DNA of 15,770 bases from Tulasnella sp. 424 (Eukaryota; Basidiomycota; Agaricomycetes; Cantharellales; Tulasnellaceae): positions 1 through 15,770 of the forward strand of contig WSUB01000375.1 of the NCBI GenBank assembly GCA_019633425.1, in the 5' to 3' direction. Positions 1-8,575 of this stretch are shown here, piece after piece; within the stretch, counting starts at the first letter, position 1; each line of letters starts with the position of its first letter. Below the pieces are notes generated by a model. That model was not told where the DNA came from, did not search any database, and saw nothing but the letters and a program-made list of their open reading frames with translations. The translations under genes were made by a program, and so were the position numbers.

Positions 1-916
1 GAGTCCATGTGGATAGATTCTGAGCCAGAACCTGGTCAATGGCCGCAGGCCACTGGGCCATTTTGTGGTCTAGGTATGCTGGGCAAAAAAAAACCCCTGT
101 TCCCGCTTTGGAAGGTGTTTTTTGAGCCAGTAGGGCAGATTGGTTGGGGGGGACTGTGTTATAAAGGGGGTTTGGGTGAGGAGGGGGAGACTGCTGTGCC
201 ATTTCTTGGCTGGGGGTTAGGGTGCCTTGAAAATGGCGGTGAGGGACCCTTAGTGCACTGAGTATGCTGAGTTGACTAGCTGGGTTATGATGCATGCAAT
301 GGATATGCTGTATGTGGTGGCTGGGAGGGTGCAGTGGCATCCAGTCTAGGCGTGCTGCTCCAGCATGGTGGGCCAGCTGCTGTTGTATCCAGGTCACCAA
401 ACCCCAACCTCAGACTGCAACAGCACTTGGCATCCCAGGCTATGATGTAGCTGCTAGATATGGTCTCTGGGAAGCTGGGCAGGTGGAGGGGGATGTGGTT
501 CTAGGCGTGCTGCTCCAGCACGGTGGGCCGGCTTCCGTTGCATCCAGCTCAGGCACTTAGCATCCCAAGCAGCATCAGAGGAGAGAACATACAAGGCAGA
601 GGGAGGGTGCAGCGAAGGGCTCTGTCCTGTGGCAGCAGGGAGTGAAGTATAACTCAGACATGAATTAACCATGCATTCTTGTGATGTAATTACATGCTAT
701 TTGCAGCATCACAGCTAGGAGGAAGTCAAGGCTCATGTGGAACTTCTGCACGAGTAATGGCAAAGCAAGCTATCTTCTCAAATAGAAAGATCGGTGTGAC
801 AGCAGACAGAAGGCTAAATGGCCACCCATGAAACCATTAGAAAGAACCATTGCAAAACCTGATCAGAGTAATTGAAATGAATTTTTGGAAGACAAAACAT
901 CCAGCTAGTACACAAT
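1..916. other. Gene-free, CpG-poor, G-rich flank downstream of the transposase gene
   Basis: No reading frame here looks like a protein, and none shows splice-linked continuity with its neighbours. The plus strand is rich in G runs (146-152, 166-170, 174-176 and 183-187). By eye count there are only about 9 CpG dinucleotides in positions 1-720, while TpG and CpA are abundant, a pattern expected from deamination of methylated CpG. It contains a degenerate direct repeat (345-552) and a 12-bp perfect palindrome at 684-695. Bases just below 917 would be the 3' untranslated region of the minus-strand transposase gene. The left end of the transposon probably lies here or beyond the window, but no terminal repeat was recognised. 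Confidence 0.6.
345..552. repeat. Two-copy degenerate direct repeat, about 155 bp apart
   Basis: A unit beginning TCTAGGCGTGCTGCTCCAGC occurs at 345 and again at 500. The two copies then diverge (for example GGTGGGCCAGCTGCTGTTG against GGTGGGCCGGCTTCCGTTG) and rejoin at a CACTTGGCATCCCA / CACTTAGCATCCCA segment, with about 20 bp missing from the second copy. Differences are mostly C/T and G/A transitions. This may be a subterminal repeat of the transposon or a remnant of an older repeat; the family was not identified. Confidence 0.6.
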
Positions 917-3900
917 TTACAAAGCTTCAAAAGGAAGGGGAAGCCCAGCACGGGAAATATTGTCCAACGCATTAGATGCCAACCTTTTGTAGTGATAGGC
1001 TGTTCGGAGACTGAATGCCCAGTATCCAAGTGAGACATCGCTTTCTTCATTGTCTGTAGAGTCCAATGGTTGGTGACTGGACCAATCCTGATACGCCCAG
1101 CGCAGGGAGAGCGCTATCCGCCCAAGTTCTTCTCGCAGAAGGTGATTTTCCTCTAGCCAACGATCCAGAGCAGCATGGGCATGAACCCATTCAAGGCGAA
1201 TGACTGAGAGTTATAACAAGATGAATTAGCAGTGCTAAAGCAACCCATTCGGTCCACTGACCTTCCTGACTCCAGTCCTCAATCGCTGCTGCAACATCAG
1301 TCTCCTGGTGTGGCAGTGGAGCTACAGACCATATCCAAGGTAAGGATGAACCCCGGTCCCTATATTTCTCTTCCTCAAGCCATGTTGAGAGAAGAACAAG
1401 GTCTTTCTGTTCTAGGGGTCTCAGACCCTGAAGGACATTCACTTCGGCTCCCAGTCGCATTAGAGCCTCCCAGCTTCTTCGGTAGGCTGCTGACCAGTGC
1501 TTCACAGTCATTTCAGCACGCTTGAGGGTCTCTTGGGTTCGGGTATTAATAGTGTACCCATTAATCTTGCGAATGTGCCGTGAGACAAATGACCGCAGTC
1601 CCAGCGCTTTGCGCAGTTTCAACAGCGCGTCAAAAGCAAGGCCAATACGAAGTTGCTTCTCATGAGAGGCCAGCTTCACCCAGCCAAACTGCTGCCGTTG
1701 TGCTGATGAGAGGTGGGACGGCATCAAAATGGGGTCTTGGTGTGGCTCTTTGGGGTAGAGCTGGGACGCTGATAAAGGTAGGCCCTGCGAGCGAAGAAAT
1801 TCGTAATGGGAGGCAAGCCCGGTCTCCAGGCGCCCCTTATGCTTTCGAATCTTTTCCTCGATTGAGGACTTCAAACCAGGCAAGGCAGTTCGACGATGTT
1901 GCTCCAGCAACCCAACATATTTTGCCCTGTGACACCAGGTGAGAGAGATTCAGTTACGCCCAGACTTGGAATGATGGTGTGGGAACTTACTGTGATGTCT
2001 CAAGTGTGAGTGCTGCATTGAGCCAGGAGAGGCGAGCAAGGTGCATCTCCGCAGCTAGGATTGGGTCCTCAGCCTGAGAATTAATCTGAGTTGGCTGCTC
2101 CACAACTCGGGCTCTCTTCTTCCGCTTTCGGGATGTCACTTTTTTGGGGTGCTGCTGGGCCAGTGGGGAATCCGGCACACTGACGTCTACAGTATCATCA
2201 ACCCAATCTGAATCAGAAGCACTGCTATTGGTTTCAGAATCTTGGTCTGAAGGCGAGTCGGGAGTCTGATGGCAGTGTGGCCGTTTGGAAGAGCGGTGGG
2301 CCAGAGGGGAGGACTGCGGGCCCAGCGGGCGAAAAACATCTGGCATAGGAGGGGATGAAGTGAGGTGGGGTGATGACTGCGGATTGCTTCCCAGCTGGGA
2401 ACCATGTCTGTTGTTGTTGTGATTGTCAGGAGCGCTGGCAGTGCTGGCTTCTTCATCTTTCCAAAGCGCAGCTAGTACTTCCTTCCGGCTGGGATCTGCA
2501 CCGACCTTAGCAACGGTTGATCAACATAGAGCAATATGACACGTACACTTTGTTTTAGACTTTGACGGGATGTATTTATCGGAACCAGCTTGAGTTGAAG
2601 CGGACACTAGTTTTTGAATAACCTCCGGTCCAAGATTTTCTTCGATTCCTTTGAGCCGTTCCGATGCATTCTCACACTGAACGTTAGCCTGTAAAAGTGC
2701 CAGCCTTGTCTTGTCACCTTTGTGCAATAGGGTAAGGTGCATCCTTTCCAAGTGCCTAGATGGTGGCTCACTCATTTTTACTATCTTCTGCCAGTTCCAG
2801 TAGTTCATCGCATCACTGAGCATCTCCTGTCTGCTTCCGGGGCCCATTTCCCTTGTCTGGTACTTGAGAAAGTCAAAGTACGACCATATTGTCTCCACCA
2901 GTTCTCCAGACATGCGCCCGACACCTTGCGTGTAATTGAAATTGAAAAATTTCTGGCACTCTTCACGGTGCCCTCCAAGGTGGAATTTACCGATAAGCCA
3001 TAAAATAGAGACCAGTGATTGGAGATTGTCAGGGAGCAATGGGTACGGGGAATTGCAGACGCGTTCCAAGAAGTTAATGCTGTACTTGCATGCAATATCA
3101 TACGATATTACAAGGTCCTTGAGACCGGCATTGATGGAAGCATTGATTACCATGGCCATTGGGACATCAACATAACGATATCTGTAGTGGTCATAAGAGG
3201 TGAACGGATAAGTAGATGTAGTGAACCATGAGAACGATCCGTACCCTTCACCCCTGGAGAAGTCGCAAACACCATTCGCACAGAAGCAGACGTGCCGGCA
3301 AGAGATGGCAAAGGCACCAGTAATTTCGTTTTTTCCGGTGACTGAGGTGTTTGCTTTCACTGGATTGCCTGCTACGGTGTTACACTGTGCCTGCTGTCAC
3401 AGCGTGTTGGTCTATGTTGACACAGCATAATGGACCACTTACCGGAGGTCGCTGCTCTGCAGCACCCTTTGATGCTGCTAGGTATGAGTCGAAGTGTGCC
3501 TTGGGCACCCAAAATGCTGCATCACCGATCATTGAGGACCGACGCTGGAGAGCTGCAACAGCGTCCTTCCCTGTGCCAGCCTTGTTTCTCCGACGAACAA
3601 GGTGGAAGTTCCCATCTCCCGATATGAATTTGCCATATAATAGCCGCCTAAGTTAATGTTAAGCAGACATCGAATCTCCCTAATGTGAATCGTACCTTTG
3701 TGGGTTGTCCTCCCACCCCGGAGGGAGATTAATCCCTGGACGAGGGCAGGCAGGACAGGCAAGGGCCAGCTCGCCATCCTGCAGATCAGTAGACCTTTGC
3801 TTCCCTGCACGCCGTAACATAATGAGCACGCGCCACTGTCGAATCACATCGACAAACTGATGGTATGAGGACTAGAAATGGAATCGTATCAGCAACCATT

Positions 3901-5089
3901 AGATAAGGCTCGCTTGCACTCACAGGGATTGACTGGGGGAGGACGTTATCGGTCAGGTGGAGCAGAGCCTTATGGTAGTCGTGTGCCGCTGTTTTAGATG
4001 CAAGATTGAAGCGTTGAAAGTGTTTGAGAAGTTGGAAGGTGAATGCTGTTGATGGGCGGGCATGAGTCGCTGGAAACAGGCCAGCACGAAGGAGCTGCAG
4101 GTATGGCTCTGGCGATCCAATGCAGTTGCAGTACTGAACTTGAAGTTTGTGATAACCATTTACATGAAGGACAGTAAGGATGGATGTCATAGGACGCTTC
4201 CAATGAGCTGCTGCGTACGGCGCATCACAGCGGGACCCATTGTGGCCAAGATACATGAGTTGGTGTATCTGGGGAGCTGTTGGGCTTTGCGGCTCAAAGA
4301 ACGACCCGTTCCATTGTTCCACACGATGGAAAGGCATGGTATCATGAATTGATACAATGCAGTCCTCGCAAAACGCGTATCCACCAACGCAGTCACGACA
4401 GCGATATTCTGCTTTGGAGCGTTGTTGCAGGTCCGCTGGCACATCGTTGTCGTCCAAGCGCAATGATGCAAGTGCACGGCAAGTCCGCCCAGCACATACA
4501 GCATTGAAGGGTAAAAAGTCATGGAGATACATCTGATTGAGGTACTCCGAACGAAGGTGCTGGGGTACCTCGGCAGTTTCGCCGCTGGTTGGCACCTCTG
4601 GATCTGGGGATTCAACGTCTGCTGGGCCACCAGTTGGCTCCTGTTGGGCTTGTGAGCCTAACGTTAGGAGAAGAAAGAGAACCAACCACCCACTGCGACC
4701 TCTTCCAGTATTGAGTGAACTATCTCATCATCAATAGACTGGAGGGATATTCCTGAAAGATCCTCTGACAGGAAAATAGAGAGCAGCTCCGAAACAAGGT
4801 GGTCCGGCTCCGCTGGCTGTGTTAAATCAAGTTCGGGGGAGCTGCGGCTGGAGATCGCCTCATCTGCAGATTGCTTCCATCGCCATTCTTCATCTGGGGC
4901 TACTACCACAGGGATTCTTTGCTGCCGGGTTGGTGGTGGGGAGGGGCTTGGGTCATCAGGCGCATTGCTGCCCAAGCCAAGCTGGATTGTGACTGTTCCA
5001 GGATCCGCTCTCGCCTTGGCCCTCTTCCGCAGGTTGGGAGCTAGGGAGCGCTTAACAGTACCAGACCGCCCTTTGTCTTTTGGAGGCAT
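917..5089 (-). CDS. KDZ-superfamily transposase with CxC2-type cysteine cluster, nine exons, about 1,243 aa, apparently intact
   Basis: This is the predicted cut-and-paste transposase of a KDZ DNA transposon, acting in the nucleus. Exons, minus strand: 5089-4694, 4640-3924, 3871-3696, 3647-3443, 3390-3245, 3181-2547, 2495-1991, 1926-1262 and 1203-917. All introns are 48-64 nt, and phases agree through to the TAA at 917-919. The N-terminus (MPPKDKGRSG) is basic. Residues about 210-305 hold a zinc-binding CxC2-like cluster: C213xxC216, C223xxC226, then CNC at 303-305. A second CPAC motif sits at 410-413, just before PGINLPPGW. The RNase H-like core shows D441 (SGDGNFHL), D575 (ISYDIAC), the H-x3-H-x3-C set (H614, H618, C622) and the GRMSGELVET segment (E640/E643), matching the family DDE core. 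The C-terminal exons (NTRTQETLKRAE, RGSSLPWIWSVAP) are typical of agaricomycete members. Apparent stops in single frames, such as near 3786, fall where splicing resolves them. The exon 5 acceptor could instead be 6 nt downstream. The intron at 3244-3182 is in frame and stop-free, so it was placed by motif matching only. Confidence 0.92.
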
Positions 5090-5159
5090 TTGTGGGAGGG
5101 AAGAATGGATTCGAGTCAGATCGGAAATGAATTACATAATACGGGTTCTACAACACGAG

Positions 5160-6160
5160 TCACAACCCATGTGCCGTTTGATCTGCCGTTTGATCCCCCC
5201 CACCCGCTGCCACAGCAGGCGCGAGGTTCCGATTATTGCGTTTCCACACGGTGTTTGATAAACCAAGAGATGAATGGGTGATTAGAAATGCTTTGAACCG
5301 GTTCACAACTTCTGCTCGACCAGACAAATCCCAGTCGGCATCAACCATGCTGGCAGACTGGCCAGTCTTTTCAGTGAATGTCCCAGTACAGGGGTATCCA
5401 ATCAGTACGCACCTTGCATTTATCGATGAAGTTGGATGGTCCCGCAAGAAAGAGGCCGAGATAGTGACCTGGCTGTGCAGCCTGGCAGTCGTCAGCTGAA
5501 AGCAAGGGAGTCTAGGGTAAACAAAAGCCTGGTGAGTAAAGCGCCGTCTTGTGAAAGTAGAATGACAACCATGGGTGCAATAATCTTGGCGTCCGCAATG
5601 GCCTGGAAATCTATATCGAGCCCTGGCGTCAAGAGGGCCTTTGCGAAGTCCTGGAAGGATTTGTTGAGGGTATGGTATAAGGGCTTTTCTCTAACTTCGA
5701 GGGCATCGAAAACCAATACGGCAAAACTTTGCTTGGGCTCCGCTGGGACAGCGGGTTCTGGTGGTGGGAGAAGGCTACCGAAGTTAGCAAGGACAACCAG
5801 CAGCCATCTTCCTTGCTTGTCCCAGTGAAATGGGAATACAACGTGACGAGCCTTGGAAATGCGGGTAGGCTCGCGAAGCCCGGTGGCGGGACGCGCAGCC
5901 GGTTCACGCTTCCAACTGGAGAATGTCGTTTCGGGGAGGAGAAGGACGTCAGGAGACCCTGGGAAAAATTCGGTGTAGCGATTGAAAATGGATGCCAGGT
6001 GGAAATCGACAACGGGAGCCCCTTGAACAACACCATTCTTCAAGCGGTTGATGTCGGCTTCATGCACTTCAAACTCCCAGTGGGTACCCGAAAGGCACAT
6101 GCGAGTATAGAGGGCCGAATGGCGGCGGAGTTTGTCTTCTGTTTGGCGAGATGGCTGCAT
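5160..6160 (-). CDS. Ulp1/C48 cysteine-peptidase-like protein, probably catalytically inactive, three exons, about 298 aa
   Basis: Exons, minus strand: 6160-5570, 5511-5413 and 5366-5160, all in phase 0, with introns of 58 and 46 nt. The first donor (GTTGTC) is weak; the second (GTGCGT) is good. Ulp1 proteases cleave SUMO from proteins. Likeness to that fold is seen in order: EADINRLKNGVVQGAPVVDF (residues 35-53, like the DI-RL-G-LnD entry segment), DVLLLPETTF (71-80), GRWLLVVL (117-124, where active enzymes have HW), VLVFDALE (149-156, the Asp strand) and AQPGHYLGLFLAG (209-221, where active enzymes have QQ-N-x-DCG-F). So Arg stands for the catalytic His and Leu for the catalytic Cys, while Asp152 and a Gln remain. 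The start was set at MQPSRQTEDK; the frame is open farther upstream, but that stretch is low-complexity. The gene lies on the transposase strand, with only 70 bp between its stop and the transposase ATG, suggesting coupled expression. The C-terminus carries a duplicated DQTA. Assignment is by motif only; a diverged family with another nucleophile (C206) is possible. Confidence 0.6.
5172..5195. repeat. Perfect 12-bp tandem duplication
   Basis: TGCCGTTTGATC occurs twice back to back. On the minus strand it encodes the repeated DQTA tetrapeptide near the C-terminus of the Ulp1-like protein. The duplication is in frame, so it does not break the gene. Confidence 0.9.
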
Positions 6161-6633
6161 GGGTGGAGGTGGTGGCCGTTGTAATCGATCTTGGTGTTGG
6201 AGTGGCTGTGTTGCCAAGGGACGATGGCTGCGCGATCGCACGTGACGGTGTGCTCGCCTTTGTTTGTTGTGTTCAGTGGTGCTGACAAATAGCGCTGCAG
6301 AATCACGAGACCGCAGGGAACCGCGCGCTCGCGTTTGTTTATTTTGCCACAATTGATGTGGCACGAACAAACAAACATCAGACAAAACTTGAATCGCGTT
6401 GTCAACTCCGAACTCTTCCCTTCCTAAGCATTCCCCTCGTTGTCCCTTCGCTTCCCTTCGACCCCCACAGCGCGCCTTCCAAGCGGAGCGGAGTATCCTT
6501 CCACTGTGCCATCAGAACGGCAGGCGAGCGAAACCACTGTGAGTGCGTCCGTCCTCGAATCCACCATCTCCCATTGCAGCAGGGTCAGTTTTGCGCCAAT
6601 ACCGCAGGTCACGCAGGCTAGCGGGTTGGTGCA
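6161..6633. promoter_or_regulatory. Divergent promoter region between the Ulp1-like/transposase genes and the TET/JBP gene
   Basis: About 470 bp separate the two start codons, so both directions must be promoted from here. Visible elements are a CACGTGAC box (6239-6246), an imperfect inverted repeat (6333-6376), a repeated GCTCGC-N-TTTGTTT motif (about 6251 and 6327) and a pyrimidine-rich tract (about 6411-6460), which is common near fungal transcription starts. No protein-like exon was recognised. The exact extent depends on the chosen starts; if the TET/JBP gene starts at 6726 instead, the region is 92 bp longer. Confidence 0.5.
6333..6376. repeat. Imperfect inverted repeat in the divergent promoter
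   Basis: The perfect core is TGCCACA, a 5-nt spacer (ATTGA), then TGTGGCA at 6345-6363. It is flanked by GTTTGTTT on the left and AAACAAAC on the right, making arms of about 19-20 nt with a few mismatches. It lies about 170 bp from the Ulp1-like start and about 260 bp from the TET/JBP start. A dimeric protein site or a transposase-binding motif are both possible; neither is shown by sequence alone. Confidence 0.7.
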
Positions 6634-8443
6634 ATGACCCAGCTCTTTCGCCAGTGGGATCTTGCATTGTCCCATCCAGAAGCAATTACATTAACCTCTC
6701 TTTTCGAAAGGTCGGCCGAGCGAGCATGGAGCCCGAAAAGGTAAGGTGCCAAAGACCGGAAGTACAGCTTTGACAAGCACTGACGCGTCGCCTGGGCGTT
6801 ACAGACAGATTCAAGGCACGAAAATGCTTGCTTCATATCCAGCCTCGACCTCGCCGACTTCTACAGCCATTATGATTTCTTTGCGCTGGAGCCCACAGTG
6901 GAAGCAACCGACTTTGTTTATTTGCGTCCTAACATTGTAGAACACGGGATCGATGCTGCCCAGCGGACTCTGACAGATGCTGTCCCACCAGTTGCTGCTG
7001 TTTATGCTGGCTCACCAGCTTTTGCGGGTGGCGTCTCACCATTTGCTGCTGCTGTCGCTGCACCTCCTTCGGCTGCCGAAGGAACCCTAGTGCCAAGCTC
7101 GGCGAAAACGCTTATTGACGAAGCCGACAACTATAAGCTCGAGAAGAAGCGCGAGAAGAACCGGGACAAGAAACGAAAGCGTCGCGAGCGCTTGGAAGAA
7201 GACGGCGAAGCCCAGCACCAGCGCCGACTGGTCTTCCTCAATCGTAGCAAGCCTCAACAAACCGTCGGGTTCGGACTTCATGAAAGCAGGCATTCGGATC
7301 CCGGGTACGTCGGGATAGTCGACCGAGGCCTTGACTTTGCCTTTCTTTCTGGGACCAGTAGCAGACGATTAGCGTGCCTACTTTTACAAGGCTATGAGAT
7401 TGTGGAATTCCCAAGGACAAAGTAAGCACAATTCAATCGCTCTCCCTGGCTTGGCCGATTAGCTTGGTCTTTCAGCGAGGATTACCCATTCTGCGATTCC
7501 ACCGGACGCGTCTTTGCCGTTGTCCTCGGCTGGCCTGCAGGATGGGAACGGCGAATTGCGCGAGCAAACGCAGCCATGGAGCGCCTTCAGCACGCACTTG
7601 AAAATTGCCGCTGCCCACCCAATCGCCGCGGCCCCTTTGCGGCGTATGCAGTTGGTTTTTCATTTGGAGGAGGCCAAACTGTAAGTAGGGATGAGACCGC
7701 TTATCTTCATTAACCGTATAGGCTGACAACTCGAACAGACCCCTACTCCGTGTCAGCGGACGAAGACCGAACGAGCCGCAATCAAGCATTTTCTTGCCGA
7801 CCCGGACATTGAGGCTGCCTTAAAGTACATCTCCGGTAAGCCATTGAACCTCACCTGCTGTCACAGTGCTCATTTCAAATGGCTAGGCGCAATGCGAACT
7901 TGGTTTCCGAATCACGTCGAACGTTACGAATCTTGCCTTCAAACATATGCCGACACCATGTCCCTTCATGCACCATCGCCAGCCATCCCGTTCCCAACAT
8001 TGACTCTTAATACCGGGCGCTATACCGTATGTGGACCTCATCGGGATTCTCCGAATGACGCCCCTGGCGTCTGTCTCGACTGGATTTTCGGTATGTTTGA
8101 CCATAGACGTGGTGGCCATCTGGTTCTGCACGAAGCCCGCAAGGTTCTCTCTCTGGAGCCAGGACGGGCTTTACTGTTCCCCTCTGCGCTTATAACCCAC
8201 GAAACAATTCCGATAGCACCGTCGGAGTGGCGTTCTGGAGTAACAGGATACGCACCAGGTGGCCTCTGGCGGTTCATTGCGCAGGGCTACCAGACGCGTA
8301 CAGAGTGGGAGGCCCAGGGAGCAGTTGACGACCAGGCCAAGCATGACAACGAGGGTATTCTGCGGTGGCAGGCGGGCTTGAACCGCTTCATGACGCTGGC
8401 ACAGTTAGAAAAGTGGTGGGGTGCTGGCGGGCCAGCATCGTAG
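6634..8443 (+). CDS. TET/JBP-family 2-oxoglutarate and Fe(II)-dependent dioxygenase (5-methylcytosine oxidase type), about 514 aa
   Basis: TET/JBP enzymes oxidise the methyl group of 5-methylcytosine (or thymine) in DNA using 2-oxoglutarate and Fe(II); fungal members act in the nucleus. Preferred exons: 6634-6740, 6843-7421, 7476-7680, 7739-7835 and 7887-8443, phases consistent to the TAG. Exons from 7476 onward carry the family pattern: CDSTGRVFAVVLGWPAGWE, then GFSFGGGQT, then the double-stranded beta-helix. The HxD iron motif is GPHRD (His codon 8039, Asp codon 8045). The strand GGHLVL follows, with the distal iron His in ALITHETIPI (codon 8198) and a likely 2OG-binding Arg (codon 8231) in EWRSGVTGYAPGG. 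A strongly basic stretch coded near 7138-7200 (KLEKKREKNRDKKRKRRER) may be a nuclear-localisation or DNA-binding segment. The first exon is uncertain. Starting at 6634 gives a protein-like MTQLFRQWDLALSHPEA, but the CAG acceptor at 6842 makes a 102-nt intron. A start at 6726 (MEPEK) with a classical 64-nt intron (6741-6804) is the main alternative and gives about 496 aa. Confidence 0.92.
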
Positions 8444-8560
8444 CTTATCTTTCCTTTTCGTCCCTTTTTCTTACTGCTCATTTCTTTTTTTTCCAGCTGT
8501 TCACTCGATTCTTTTTTTTCTTTCTCGCTATTCTATTTTGTTAATTTGTTAATCACAACG

Positions 8561-8575
8561 TAACCCTAACCCTAG
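8561..8575. repeat. Interstitial telomere-like repeat, about two and a half units of CCCTAA
   Basis: The sequence TAACCCTAACCCTAG matches the CCCTAA/TTAGGG telomere unit used by basidiomycetes. It lies about 120 bp after the dioxygenase stop codon. So short a match can be chance, but it could also mark a repair scar or an element boundary. Confidence 0.6.

Larger units (their letters stand above)
917..8443. mobile_element. Probable KDZ-superfamily DNA transposon carrying a Ulp1-like gene and a TET/JBP gene (ends unresolved)
   Basis: The span joins three genes: a KDZ transposase and a Ulp1-like gene on the minus strand, and a TET/JBP dioxygenase on the plus strand. The last two are divergent across about 470 bp. 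Association of TET/JBP genes with KDZ (Kyakuja-Dileera-Zisupton) transposases in basidiomycetes is known, and the intact spliced frames fit a young element. Coordinates mark the coding extent only. I could not find a convincing pair of terminal inverted repeats or a target-site duplication in 1-916 against 8444-9917, so the true ends are unknown. Inclusion of the TET/JBP gene rests on adjacency and family knowledge rather than on mapped termini. Confidence 0.55.

Noticed and set aside
146..187. Possible G-quadruplex from four G runs on the plus strand
   Set aside because: The first loop is long (13 nt) and the whole flank is G-rich, so this is weak as a specific signal.
7..560. Open frames of 84 and 88 codons in the left flank
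   Set aside because: They are low-complexity Gly/Trp/Cys-rich translations of G-rich, CpG-poor repeat DNA with no splice continuity.
3529..4685. Apparent frameshifts and stops in the transposase (overlapping frames near 3786-3810 and 3696)
   Set aside because: They are resolved by introns 3923-3872 and 3695-3648, which restore the family motifs RQWRVL, CPACPRPG and DGNFHL in frame.
5090..5160. Ulp1-like and transposase regions as one fused protein
   Set aside because: The transposase frame has a stop at 5132-5134 upstream of its ATG, and no splice pair bridging the gap in phase was visible.
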